Assembly: GCF_040372045.1 (NCBI RefSeq)
Contig: NZ_BAABWH010000005.1
Length of the DNA stretch: 64,000 bases
Source: Thalassolituus sp006212115
GTDB taxonomy: Bacteria; Pseudomonadota; Gammaproteobacteria; Pseudomonadales; Oceanobacteraceae
Strand: one strand, 5' to 3'
Shown: positions 50,939 through 59,790 of the stretch, one piece after another
Numbering within the stretch: position 1 is the stretch's first letter
How the letters are laid out: every line of letters begins with the position of its first letter
The notes under the pieces: model-generated
Told to the model about the DNA's origin: nothing
Databases searched by the model: none
The model's input: the letters and a program-made list of their open reading frames with translations, nothing else
Position numbers and translations under genes: made by a program

Positions 50939-52447
50939 TCAGACCTCGGTCGCGTTGATTCGCGCGAACCACTCCTGAGGGCCCGTCTGGTGAACGGACT
51001 CGCCTTTGCTGTCTACCGCTACGGTAACTGGCATATCTTCGACTTCAAACTCGTAGATAGCTTCCATGCCCAAGTCGTCAAAGCCGACAACCTTAGCGCC
51101 TTTAATCGCTTGAGATACCAGGTACGCAGCACCACCAACAGCCATCAGATAAACAGCTTCGTTGTCACGAATCGCATCAATAGCAATCGGACCACGTTCT
51201 GCTTTACCGATCATCCCCAGCAGACCGGTCTCCTCGAGCACAGTACGGGTGAATTTATCCATACGCGTCGCGGTTGTCGGGCCCGCAGGACCTACGACTT
51301 CTTCGCGCACCGGATCAACCGGACCGACGTAGTAAATAAAACGACCTTTCAGATCAACTGGAAGCTCTTCGCCTTTCGAAATCATGTCGACCATACGCTT
51401 GTGCGCCGCATCACGGCCAGTCAGCATCTTACCGGACAACAAAACTGTCTCACCCGGCTGCCAGTCTTTCACATCTTCTGGAGTCACAGTGTCGAGGTTT
51501 ACACGGCGAACGCTGTCACCGACTTCCCAGCTGATTTCTGGCCAGTCTTCAAGCTTAGGCGCTTTCAGAGAAGCAGGGCCGGAACCGTCCAACTCGAAAT
51601 GCGTGTGACGGGTTGCAGCACAGTTCGGGATAATCGCAACAGGCTTATTCGCTGCATGCGTTGGGTAATCGGCGACTTTGATGTCGAGAACCGTGGTCAA
51701 ACCACCCAGTCCCTGAGCACCAATACCCAGCTTGTTTACTTTCTCGTAGAGTTCGAGACGCAGTTCTTCCGCACGGTTTTCTGCACCGCGAGCCTGAAGT
51801 TCCTGAATATTAACCGGCTCAAGCAGCGCTTCTTTGGCAATCTGCATCGCTTTCTCAGCCGTACCGCCAATACCAATGCCCAGCATACCCGGTGGACACC
51901 AGCCTGCACCCATCTTCGGCACCTGCTCAAGTACCCAATCAACAATCGAGTCTGATGGATTCAGCATCGCGAACTTTGATTTCGCCTCTGAACCACCGCC
52001 TTTCGCTGCAACATGAACATCAACCGTGCTGCCCGGTACTAATTTCATGTGAATGATGGCTGGCGTATTGTCTTTGGTGTTTGCACGCTTGCCATCCGGA
52101 TCAGCGAGTACGGACGCACGGAGTACATTGTCAGGATGCGTATAAGCACGGCGAACGCCTTCGTTGCACATGTCTTCGACGCTCATATCACCCTCGAACT
52201 TCACATCCATACCGATGTTGAGGAAGACCGTTACGATACCCGTGTCCTGACAAATTGGACGTTTCCCCATCGCACACATACGTGAATTGATCAGAATCTG
52301 AGCCATGGCGTCTTTCGCTGCCTTGGATTCCTCACGCTCATAGGCCTGGTGTACGGCATCAATGAAGTCTTTCGGGTGGTAGTAGGAAATGTATTGCAAA
52401 GCGTCAGCAACGCTCTGAATCAGATCCTCTTGCTTTATCACGGTCAT
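50939..52447 (-). CDS. fumA: Fumarate hydratase, class I (iron-sulfur)
   Basis: 502 residues, single-chain class I fumarase (E. coli FumA is 548). Interconverts fumarate and malate in the TCA cycle. The [4Fe-4S] ligands are in PICQDTG (about 61), PNCAATRHTHFEL (about 277) and a late alpha-domain/beta-domain junction; GIGIGGTAEKA and VGPAGPTTATRMDKFT are also conserved. Monocistronic. The exact fum paralogue name is by analogy only. Confidence 0.95.
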   Translation of the reverse strand: MTVIKQEDLIQSVADALQYISYYHPKDFIDAVHQAYEREESKAAKDAMAQILINSRMCAMGKRPICQDTGIVTVFLNIGMDVKFEGDMSVEDMCNEGVRRAYTHPDNVLRASVLADPDGKRANTKDNTPAIIHMKLVPGSTVDVHVAAKGGGSEAKSKFAMLNPSDSIVDWVLEQVPKMGAGWCPPGMLGIGIGGTAEKAMQIAKEALLEPVNIQELQARGAENRAEELRLELYEKVNKLGIGAQGLGGLTTVLDIKVADYPTHAANKPVAIIPNCAATRHTHFELDGSGPASLKAPKLEDWPEISWEVGDSVRRVNLDTVTPEDVKDWQPGETVLLSGKMLTGRDAAHKRMVDMISKGEELPVDLKGRFIYYVGPVDPVREEVVGPAGPTTATRMDKFTRTVLEETGLLGMIGKAERGPIAIDAIRDNEAVYLMAVGGAAYLVSQAIKGAKVVGFDDLGMEAIYEFEVEDMPVTVAVDSKGESVHQTGPQEWFARINATEV

Positions 52448-52500
52448 CGGCTGATCTCTCTCTGAACAGGCTTATGGTCACATCGTTGTATACGGTCGCA

Positions 52501-52530
52501 AAAACGCCCACATTTAGTGGGCGTTTTATT
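52501..52530 (-). terminator. Terminator of the DUF2846 lipoprotein gene
   Basis: AAAACGCCCAC-ATTTA-GTGGGCGTTTT (52501-52527). Confidence 0.85.
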
Positions 52531-52565
52531 ATTATGCTGGGAATTGTAGCTCAAGCGGTCGCCCG

Positions 52566-53342
52566 TTAAAACGGCCACCACTCTTCTTCGGTTGAGCGGG
52601 GCTTCGCTCGAAGTCCTTCAGGGGCATCCGTCTCAGCGTTATTATCTTCTTCAATAAAGAAGGTCTGAGGCTCTTGCTGTTCTTCGACCTGCGGCTGAGC
52701 AGGCTCAGACTGACGAGCCATCACTGTCTCTTCCGGAGCATCATCTTCTGAGCGGGACTTAGCACGGATCAATTCGCGTCCATGATGGTGCAAACGGGTC
52801 TTGTTCATTTCGCGGACAGCAAGGTCATGTCCGACCAGCTGAAGAGGGCCATCTCCGCCCAGCGATCCATCGTCCATCAGAACCATGTTCTGAGGATCAA
52901 CTTCAGAATACCGCAGGTAATAGACCTTACCCGCTTCGAGGTTCATGTCGAAATCACTGTAAGTGCGGAAAACCAGACTACCGACACCTTCAAAACCAAA
53001 AATGCCACGACGCACAACAAAGTCGTAGGTACCCGGTTCCATCTCGTACCAGGTGTAGCCGCCGCCTTTGAAGTTGAACAAACGCTCACCGTTGACATTA
53101 AGACTCGGCGCTTCGACCTCATCCATAGACCACTCAGTCGCAGGACGGTAAATGTATACCAGTGCGTACTTTTCGTAATCCCAACGATAACCCACGGACT
53201 TGTAGTACTGCCCTTTTGGCGAGAACAGCCACTTAGGATAAGACCCGAAATTATCGAACGTTGTGATGTGAATATTGCTACACCCGGCGATTAACGCCCC
53301 CATGGCTGCAGCAGAGAAAACTTTGATTGCTGTTTTTATCAT
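52566..53342 (-). CDS. DUF2846-type lipoprotein
   Basis: 258 residues. Lipobox ALIAGC (cysteine 21). The central part has ALVYIYRPATEWSMDE, a YEMEPGTYDF turn and AGKVYYLRYSE, which fit the DUF2846 beta-sandwich found in small envelope proteins. The last 70 residues are acidic and Gln/Glu/Pro-rich with a final WWPF, presumably disordered. Function unknown. Confidence 0.75.
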   Translation of the reverse strand: MIKTAIKVFSAAAMGALIAGCSNIHITTFDNFGSYPKWLFSPKGQYYKSVGYRWDYEKYALVYIYRPATEWSMDEVEAPSLNVNGERLFNFKGGGYTWYEMEPGTYDFVVRRGIFGFEGVGSLVFRTYSDFDMNLEAGKVYYLRYSEVDPQNMVLMDDGSLGGDGPLQLVGHDLAVREMNKTRLHHHGRELIRAKSRSEDDAPEETVMARQSEPAQPQVEEQQEPQTFFIEEDNNAETDAPEGLRAKPRSTEEEWWPF

Positions 53343-53530
53343 TATTATGCCCTGTTACCGGCTATTACATACGTTTCAGGTCGGCTGGCCTACTTCGAGA
53401 TCGCCAGACTATGACCACCAGTATTTATCAACTGGCGTAATGTTACCAACTGTACAGAAAGTAAACCGTCGTGCTATATTGCATTCTACACATAATAACA
53501 AAAAGAAACAGCCACTAAGGGAAAGCAAAC

Positions 53531-54043
53531 ATGAAGAGTAGTCTGTACACACTTCCCCTCCTGTCGATTCTTGTAGCGGCTCCGGTTATGGCCGCGGAGA
53601 CACTGGAACAGGAAAGCGCAACTCAAGCTTACGGCTCGCCAGAAATTGAAGTCGCGGTTGAAGCCGCCAGACGTTTCCCGGTTCAGGCCGAATACGTTGG
53701 TTACGAATGGTATAACCGCACCACCAGCAAAAGTTTTCCACTGCCCAAAATGCTCAATACTGAGATGAACGATCTGGTAATTGAAGGCGCAATGGGACCA
53801 ACTGCTGCCGGTACGGCTGCTGCCGAAGAGGCGTCTCGTCCAACACGTCGTGTGGCCTTGGGTCAAAGTGACGAAGACGAAGAAGTCATCGAGACAGATG
53901 AGAACCTTCAGCCATCTCCGCGTGCCGACGTCAAACGGGTACGAGAAGTGTTCATCAAGGAATCTCGCTCTTCCAGTGCAAGTGGTGAGATGATCACTCG
54001 TGAGGCCCGTTCATTCGGCACGGTCTCGGCTACCGCGCGATAA
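53531..54043 (+). CDS. Small exported protein with YxRTTSxS motif (first of pair)
   Basis: 170 residues, signal peptide ending VMA. The mature protein has an aromatic stretch (YVGYEWYNRTTSKSFPLPKM, about 58-77), then an acidic region (SDEDEEVIETDE) and a Ser/Arg-rich tail. The motif Y-x-R-T-T-S-x-S-x5-M recurs in the next gene's product at a similar place. No known family. Start has AGGG seven bases upstream. Followed immediately by its partner. Confidence 0.65.
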   Translation: MKSSLYTLPLLSILVAAPVMAAETLEQESATQAYGSPEIEVAVEAARRFPVQAEYVGYEWYNRTTSKSFPLPKMLNTEMNDLVIEGAMGPTAAGTAAAEEASRPTRRVALGQSDEDEEVIETDENLQPSPRADVKRVREVFIKESRSSSASGEMITREARSFGTVSATAR

Positions 54044-54053
54044 GGATTCCGCC

Positions 54054-54548
54054 ATGCCAAGTGTCGTTATAAGTGCAGCGGTGCTCTTACTGCTGTGCTC
54101 TGGGGCCAGCGTAGCAGGAAATAAGTCAGCAACCGCTGAAGATTTTCGAAAAGCGCAGGACGATTACTATGCCAGTGATCTTGATGCCGCCATCACCGAA
54201 GCACGCGAACGTACTCATCACTACGACTACAGCAGTGAATTTCGCTACGACCGCACTACGTCGCAAAGTATTCGTTTCTCACGCATGAGAAACAATGAAC
54301 TTGAGCAACAGCGCATAGAAACCGCATCCTTGGCACCGACCAGTTCAGGTAACTCTGAAGACACCGAATATAGTGCTGAAGGTAGTGCGGAAGTTAGTGG
54401 CGAATGGAATGCTGATGGCACCGAAGACGGTTTCCCGACCGACTTATTAGAACGTAATGACGTACTGCCAACCACGGTCAGCCCAGCTGCCAGCCAGCAG
54501 ATACAGCTGCCATCCAGTGGCATTCAAGTTCAAGTTAATGTGCGCTGA
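54054..54548 (+). CDS. Small exported protein with YxRTTSxS motif (second of pair)
   Basis: 164 residues from the ATG at 54054, ten bases after the first gene's stop, with AAGGA upstream. Signal peptide ending SVAG. Contains FRYDRTTSQSIRFSRM (about 63-78), matching the first protein's motif, then a Ser/Glu/Gly-rich acidic stretch. Unknown function. Its last 14 bases overlap the convergent gene on the minus strand. Confidence 0.65.
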   Translation: MPSVVISAAVLLLLCSGASVAGNKSATAEDFRKAQDDYYASDLDAAITEARERTHHYDYSSEFRYDRTTSQSIRFSRMRNNELEQQRIETASLAPTSSGNSEDTEYSAEGSAEVSGEWNADGTEDGFPTDLLERNDVLPTTVSPAASQQIQLPSSGIQVQVNVR

Positions 54549-55392
54549 GCTCCAGCCTCTGGCGAATAATACTCCGCGCTTTCTGCCCCATCACCAGTAA
54601 CCTGCGATCACGCTGCCAGTAGTCCGCCGCTGCCGCAGGCAAAGCCGCAGCAACCGTCATCAGCTCTTCGGCAAGTGCTTCAAAGGCGTTTAACTGCTCC
54701 AGACAATAACCTTTCGACGACATCCGGTAACCACCGGCCAATGCCTGCATCACCGTCACCAGCTTGCTTTGATCTGACGCACTGTCTGACATCCTCAGAC
54801 ACCAGCCGGAAAACGCAAGTATGGTCATTACATCTTCATGGTATCGGAACGGCTTATTAATTTCGTTGTGCGCGTCGGCACAGTGAAAATGCGAGTCAAC
54901 ATGCGCCTCATTAAACTCGAGTGCGTGATGAGCTAACTCAGGAACCACGGGTTGCGCTGGGTCAGACGGTAATACAGAGACACCCTGCTCACCCGCCTTT
55001 ACCCGACGACAAACCAGATCAGATTGGTCACGAGCAATGATATAGAGCCAGTCCATACCACTGTCGGCCAGCATAGCGTGACTCTTCCTACCCGATATCA
55101 CGCCATTGTCTATGCAAGTAGACATTTCTGAGAGCGAGCGCAAGCCCTTTTCAGACACACAAAGACATGCCCATTGCTCTGGAGACAGTGAAGAATCGAC
55201 CGCGCGCATAGCAACCTGATAGCCGGCGAGAAATGCCGATGCAGGGATATCGGAACGCAACCCAGAAATAATGGCTGCCTCCGCAGGTTCTGAGGTTCGT
55301 AGTAATCGTGCCAGGTTCATCCTTAACGTATATGGCGTCGTCACTGAGAGTGCAGGCAAGCTCAGTGCCTGCACCCAGAGATCTGGCATCAT
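54535..55392 (-). CDS. Degenerate acyl-CoA dehydrogenase-like protein
   Basis: 285 residues, about 100 short of a normal acyl-CoA dehydrogenase. The middle part resembles the ACAD beta domain (NGVISGRKSHAMLADSGMDW then LYIIARDQS), and the C-terminal part is helical (YHEDVMTILAFSGWCLRMSD). The FAD-binding loops and the catalytic glutamate segment (YEGT) of the real enzymes in this window are absent. Likely not a functional dehydrogenase. It follows a coiled-coil membrane protein gene by six bases. Low certainty on family. Confidence 0.55.
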   Translation of the reverse strand: MMPDLWVQALSLPALSVTTPYTLRMNLARLLRTSEPAEAAIISGLRSDIPASAFLAGYQVAMRAVDSSLSPEQWACLCVSEKGLRSLSEMSTCIDNGVISGRKSHAMLADSGMDWLYIIARDQSDLVCRRVKAGEQGVSVLPSDPAQPVVPELAHHALEFNEAHVDSHFHCADAHNEINKPFRYHEDVMTILAFSGWCLRMSDSASDQSKLVTVMQALAGGYRMSSKGYCLEQLNAFEALAEELMTVAAALPAAAADYWQRDRRLLVMGQKARSIIRQRLELSAH

Positions 55393-55398
55393 GTGTAA

Positions 55399-56220
55399 TT
55401 AACCACCGCTCATTGCGTTCTGAATACGATCCAGACGGATCTGGATATCTTCGATTTCCAGTTTCATATTCAACAGATCGTTGTAACCCGCACCGCCACC
55501 ACTGGCCGGAGCAGCCTTCTGACTATCCACTGTGGTACGAAGACTGTTAACGCTGGCTTCCAGCATATCGATGCCTTCTTTATTCTGGGCAATAGATAAC
55601 TCCAACCCAGAAGGCATAGCTGCCACACTGTTCTTTAATTCAGCCAGTTGTGCTTTCAATGCTTTGATATCGGAAGAACTCGCTCCTGAAGCACTGTTCA
55701 CCGCAGAGCTGAGATTATTGAGTTTGGCTGCATTGGCATCAATATCCGCACGATTACGCTTGCTCGCCAAATCCCATAATTTCCGGATTTCGTTGTCCTG
55801 TTCACGCAAGACTACTTTAAGTGCATCTACCGAAAGATTCGCGTTTTCACCCGACGCCGAGAGACGATTTTCAAGCGCTTCGATCTTACCGCCCTGCAGC
55901 AACAGAATATCCTGAGCAGCGGTCAGCTTCTGCTGAGATGACTCCAATAAAGTGTACATATATCCAGCGCCCGCCAGAGCACCGAGGGCGACGAGGAGGC
56001 TGACAACCGCCAAGCCCGATGAGCCCGATGAGCCTGAAGACCGCTGCACCGGTGCCGCCGCTGCAGTTGTCGCCTGTGCTGTTGGCGCTGTTGCTGCAGC
56101 AGTTAAGGGGTCAGTAGCCGGCGCACTGCGTTTCGCAGCACCTGCCTGTGCCAGACGTTGTTGAGCCTGACGACGAAGCTGCTGTTGCCGCTGCGCAATC
56201 TCTTCCTCTGTTGGTTTCAT
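55399..56220 (-). CDS. Membrane-anchored coiled-coil protein
   Basis: 273 residues from the ATG at 56220 (AAAAGGTG upstream; 56229 also in frame). A Gln/Arg-rich cytoplasmic start (QRQQQLRRQAQQRLAQ), an Ala/Thr/Pro linker, one membrane helix (about 70-90: LAVVSLLVALGALAGAGYMY) and then a long periplasmic coiled coil with heptad-like leucines (KIEALENRLSASG, LKAQLAELKNSVAAM, LEIEDIQIRLDRIQNAM). The shape is like envelope-spanning scaffold proteins. No family recognised. Confidence 0.7.
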   Translation of the reverse strand: MKPTEEEIAQRQQQLRRQAQQRLAQAGAAKRSAPATDPLTAAATAPTAQATTAAAAPVQRSSGSSGSSGLAVVSLLVALGALAGAGYMYTLLESSQQKLTAAQDILLLQGGKIEALENRLSASGENANLSVDALKVVLREQDNEIRKLWDLASKRNRADIDANAAKLNNLSSAVNSASGASSSDIKALKAQLAELKNSVAAMPSGLELSIAQNKEGIDMLEASVNSLRTTVDSQKAAPASGGGAGYNDLLNMKLEIEDIQIRLDRIQNAMSGG

Positions 56221-56564
56221 TCGATACACCTTTTCTTGTTATTCCGTCCGGGTGACTGAACAGCGTGCTTCCCCAAAAGCTCAGTCACTACGACGCTTCG
56301 TTCGCGCTTCAATCTACGCGATACCCTTATGACTTTGAACCGTTAGTTTCCCTGATTGTCTACCGGTTGGCAATTTGTAAAGAAATGCTCAAGAAGACCT
56401 GTTAAATTTGAATCGAAACAAGGCCGTAGCCACGACAGACAGCGGCGTTATAATCTTTAGAATTATTCAATAACGGAGCATTGAAATAGTACGAAACGAC
56501 CCCATGTAGGTCACAACGGACATTTCAATAAATCCGGCAACCAACCTGAAATCGGAGAGAGACC
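56221..56564. other. Divergent control region between the coiled-coil gene and sodB
   Basis: Contains a perfect TATAAT at 56449-56454 that may be a sodB -10 box, though no good -35 was found at the right spacing. I did not find a convincing Fur box. No gene seen. Confidence 0.4.
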
Positions 56565-57146
56565 ATGGCGTTCGAACTTCCTGCACTGCCTTACGAAAAA
56601 AATGCACTGGAGCCACACATTTCATCAGAGACTCTGGACTTCCACTACGGCAAACACCACAACACCTACGTTCAGAAGCTGAACGGTCTGGTTGAAGGTA
56701 CTGATCTCGAAGGCAAGAGCCTGGAAGACATCATCAAGACTTCTTCAGGTGGCGTATTCAACAATGCGGCTCAGATCTGGAACCACACTTTCTACTGGAA
56801 CAGCCTGAGCCCGAATGGCGGTGGCGAGCCAACTGGTGCGGTCGCTGACGCTATCAATGCGGCATTCGGTTCTTTCGAAGACTTCAAAGCTAAGTTCAAC
56901 GACATGGCTGTTAACAACTTCGGCTCAAGCTGGACTTGGCTGGTTAAGAAAGCAGATGGCACTCTGGATATCGTTAACACTTCCAACGCTGCAACGCCAA
57001 TCACTGAAGACCTGACTCCACTGATTACCGTTGACCTGTGGGAACACGCCTACTACATCGACTACCGCAATGTTCGTCCTGATTACCTGAAAGGTTTCTG
57101 GGCACTGGTTAACTGGGACTTCGCTAACGAAAACTTCGCTAAGTAA
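56565..57146 (+). CDS. sodB: Iron superoxide dismutase
   Basis: 193 residues. Removes superoxide in the cytoplasm. All four metal ligands are in place: HYGKHHNTYV (His27), IWNHTFYW (His near 74), and VDLWEHAYYIDY (Asp and His near 157-161). The active-site segment NNAAQIWNHTFYW with glutamine is the iron-type signature. GAGAGA ribosome site just upstream. A tandem repeat and terminator follow. Confidence 0.96.
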   Translation: MAFELPALPYEKNALEPHISSETLDFHYGKHHNTYVQKLNGLVEGTDLEGKSLEDIIKTSSGGVFNNAAQIWNHTFYWNSLSPNGGGEPTGAVADAINAAFGSFEDFKAKFNDMAVNNFGSSWTWLVKKADGTLDIVNTSNAATPITEDLTPLITVDLWEHAYYIDYRNVRPDYLKGFWALVNWDFANENFAK

Positions 57147-57164
57147 TCGATCAGCGTTGTCAGT

Positions 57165-57199
57165 AGTACTAAACCAGTACTAAGTACTAAACCAGTACT
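57165..57199. repeat. Tandem 17-base repeat after sodB
   Basis: AGTACTAAACCAGTACT occurs at 57165-57181 and again at 57183-57199. Each copy is itself AGTACT-AAACC-AGTACT with self-complementary arms. It lies between the sodB stop and its terminator. Confidence 0.75.
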
Positions 57200-57206
57200 G
57201 AGTATT

Positions 57207-57234
57207 AAAAAGGGAGCTATGCTCCCTTTTTTGT
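57207..57234 (+). terminator. Terminator of sodB
   Basis: AAAAAGGGAGC-TAT-GCTCCCTTTTTT. Confidence 0.9.
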
Positions 57235-57256
57235 TTTTACGATCAGGTAACCCACC

Positions 57257-57850
57257 ATGTCTTTTTCACTGCTACTGGCGTCGAGTTCACCCTATCGGGC
57301 CGAGATTCTCGCAAAACTCCGTATTCCTTTTACGCAGGCGGCTCCAGACGTCGATGAAACACCCCGTACCAATGAAGCACCGTCAGACTACGTACTAAGA
57401 CTTTCAGTCGAAAAAGCGAGAGCACTCCGGGCACAACATCCAGAGCACTGGATCATAGGCAGTGATCAAACCTGTGTCGTGGACGGCAAGCCCGTCGGTA
57501 AGGCGGGGCAATCGGACAAGGCCGTCGCACAACTCAAACAGGTTCAGGGGCGAAAGATTACTTTCCTCACAGGCCTGTGCCTGCTATCACCACAAGGAAG
57601 GGAATACACGTTGGTCGAACCCTTTGAAGTGCACTTCCACGACCTGCCTGAAAATGTACTGGAGCGATACGTTGAAATCGAGAAACCCCTAGACTGTGCA
57701 GGTAGCTTTAAAGTGGAGGGCTTGGGTATCACGCTATTTTCCGCACTAGGCGGGCGCGATACAAATTCACTTGTGGGACTGCCGCTGATTGGACTATGCG
57801 AACTGATGCGCGAGGCAGGACTTGAGCCACTGACATTGGCGGAAGCGTAG
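57257..57850 (+). CDS. yceF: Maf-type nucleoside triphosphate pyrophosphatase (YceF-like)
   Basis: 197 residues. Maf motifs: LLASSSPYRAEILAKL at the start, APDVDETPR, IIGSDQTCVVDGKPVGK and CAGSFKVEGLGITLF. The latter and the LVGLPLIGLCELM segment match E. coli YceF, which hydrolyses 7-methyl-GTP, better than the dTTP/UTP form YhdE. Thought to clear modified nucleotides. A weak hairpin GGCGGA/TCCGCC spans its stop codon. Confidence 0.92.
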   Translation: MSFSLLLASSSPYRAEILAKLRIPFTQAAPDVDETPRTNEAPSDYVLRLSVEKARALRAQHPEHWIIGSDQTCVVDGKPVGKAGQSDKAVAQLKQVQGRKITFLTGLCLLSPQGREYTLVEPFEVHFHDLPENVLERYVEIEKPLDCAGSFKVEGLGITLFSALGGRDTNSLVGLPLIGLCELMREAGLEPLTLAEA

Positions 57851-57891
57851 CCTCCGCCAACAGGCCCTTCTCAAGAGGTCTTTATTCCTCT

Positions 57892-59790
57892 TTATTTCTG
57901 AACAGGCAGTCCCTGGAACAGGCGTTCAAGCTGCATATCAGCTTCATCAACACCCAACTCTTCCGACACTGTAAACTCCCAGATGCCGTTGAATTTATCA
58001 CGGGTCAGCGTCTTGGCTTTACCACCGTCATCGACAATGGTCGGGCGCAAGAACACCATCAGATTACTCTTCACCTGATTAACGCTCTTAGAGCGGAACA
58101 ACCAACCCAGTAATGGAATATCACCCAACAGAGGTACCTTGCTCACCACTTCACGAACGTCGTCACGGATCAGACCACCCAACACGATCGTCTCACCGTC
58201 CTCAGACAGAATCATGGTTTTAATAGAGCGCTTGTTGGTAATCAGGTCAGCACTGCCAGCAACGGTAGTATTGGATACAGATTCCGCTGTCGCTTCCACT
58301 TCCAGTCGGATCGCCTCACCGTCGTGAATGTGAGGAATCACTTTCAACGTAACACCCACGTCCTGTCGATCAATTGTGGTGAATGGGTTTGTGTTGGTAC
58401 TGGATGCTGTTTGCCCGGTCACGAAGGGAACATTCTGACCCACAACAATCTCAGCTTCCTGGTTGTCCAGCGTCATGATGCTCGGAGTCGACAACAGGTT
58501 GGTCGACGAATTACTTTTCAGAGCCTGAATAATGACACCGAAATCGATATCGCCACCAGACTCTTTAAACCCACCAATGGTCAGACCCGAGCCTACCGCG
58601 TTGGCGTAAGTTGATGGCCCGCCCGCCACTGCACCGGCAATGGTCGCAAGGTCTGGTCCGGCATTGTTAAAGCTGGTTCCGGCAACAGGGGAGTCCAGAT
58701 CACCACGAACCCACTGCACACCCAGTGCATCGCTGGTGTCGCCTGTCACTTCGATAATTGCCGATTCAATCAGTACTTGCGCGCGACGTACATCGAGTGA
58801 ATTAACCAGTTCCTGTACTTCTTTAAGGATAGAAGGCTCAGCACGCACAACGAGCGCATTCAGCTCTTCATCCGCGTGAATACCAACCTCGCCTTTCACC
58901 TTGGCTTCTTCGCCCGAACCCGTGCTGCTACCCATCAGGTTCTTCAACATCTCAGCCAGCTTGGTGGCATCGGCGTATTGCAGACGAATAACCTGAGCAC
59001 TGCCGCTGAAATATGAAGGCTGGTCGAGCTGTTCGATCAGACCGCGGATACGCTCACGCGCCGTTTTCTCACCCTTGATGATAAGACGATTGCTACGCTC
59101 GTCTGCCACAACACGGATACTGCCAGCGGTGTTGTTATTGTCCGTATTTCCCTGAGAGACCTTCGATGGATCGAGGCTCTGCAACATGGTCACAACGTTG
59201 CCCACCCAGGCTTCTTTAAGCTGAATAACTTCAAGCTCTTCAGATCCTGAACGGTCAAGGCGGTCTATGATTTCCTCGATACGATTAATATTGATCGCGT
59301 GATCAGAAATAATCAGCGCGTTGGCCGATTTCACACCGGCCAGATGACCGTATTTCGCCACCAGAGGGCGAAGGATCGGCACCAGATCCAGCGCAGGCGT
59401 GTTCTTGATCATAATGACCTTAGTCAGCAACTCCTGACTGTCGACACCCGCTCGCTCTTCAAGGCTACGACCCGCTTGCTTCACATCGTTCTGCTGGATA
59501 ATCAGCGTCACATCACCGGCGGGAACCGCCGCAAGACCATGAATCTGCAATACCGACAGGAAAAGTTCATAGACACCTTCCTGATTCATCGGCTCACTGG
59601 AGAGCACGCTGACCTTGCCTTTCACACGCGGATCAAGGACAAAACTTTTCCCTGTAATATCGGCAACCTGACTGATAAACGCTTCTATGTCCGCGTCCTT
59701 CAGATTGATCTGCCAGCTTTCATTCGCTTGCAGTGGCATCGCCATGCTTGCCATCAATAACATGGCCATCAGCCAACGTCTGAGCAACAT
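57892..59790 (-). CDS. gspD: Type II secretion system secretin GspD
   Basis: 632 residues. Forms the outer-membrane channel for folded exoproteins. Signal peptide ending LQA, then N0 (about 25-100: ESWQINLKDADIEAFISQV), N1-N3 ring domains with repeated TKVIMIKNTPALDLVPIL and LEVIQLKEAWVGNVVTML patterns, and the secretin core (VEIVVGQNVPFVTG, VGVTLKVIPHIHDG, LVVFLRPTIV region) to about 600. A C-terminal S-domain-like tail follows. Its ATG overlaps the gspC stop (TGATG). Confidence 0.96.
   Translation of the reverse strand: MLLRRWLMAMLLMASMAMPLQANESWQINLKDADIEAFISQVADITGKSFVLDPRVKGKVSVLSSEPMNQEGVYELFLSVLQIHGLAAVPAGDVTLIIQQNDVKQAGRSLEERAGVDSQELLTKVIMIKNTPALDLVPILRPLVAKYGHLAGVKSANALIISDHAININRIEEIIDRLDRSGSEELEVIQLKEAWVGNVVTMLQSLDPSKVSQGNTDNNNTAGSIRVVADERSNRLIIKGEKTARERIRGLIEQLDQPSYFSGSAQVIRLQYADATKLAEMLKNLMGSSTGSGEEAKVKGEVGIHADEELNALVVRAEPSILKEVQELVNSLDVRRAQVLIESAIIEVTGDTSDALGVQWVRGDLDSPVAGTSFNNAGPDLATIAGAVAGGPSTYANAVGSGLTIGGFKESGGDIDFGVIIQALKSNSSTNLLSTPSIMTLDNQEAEIVVGQNVPFVTGQTASSTNTNPFTTIDRQDVGVTLKVIPHIHDGEAIRLEVEATAESVSNTTVAGSADLITNKRSIKTMILSEDGETIVLGGLIRDDVREVVSKVPLLGDIPLLGWLFRSKSVNQVKSNLMVFLRPTIVDDGGKAKTLTRDKFNGIWEFTVSEELGVDEADMQLERLFQGLPVQK

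Noticed and set aside
50852..51955. 367-codon plus-strand frame opposite the fumarase gene
   Set aside because: Antisense shadow; begins inside a terminator and has no family features.
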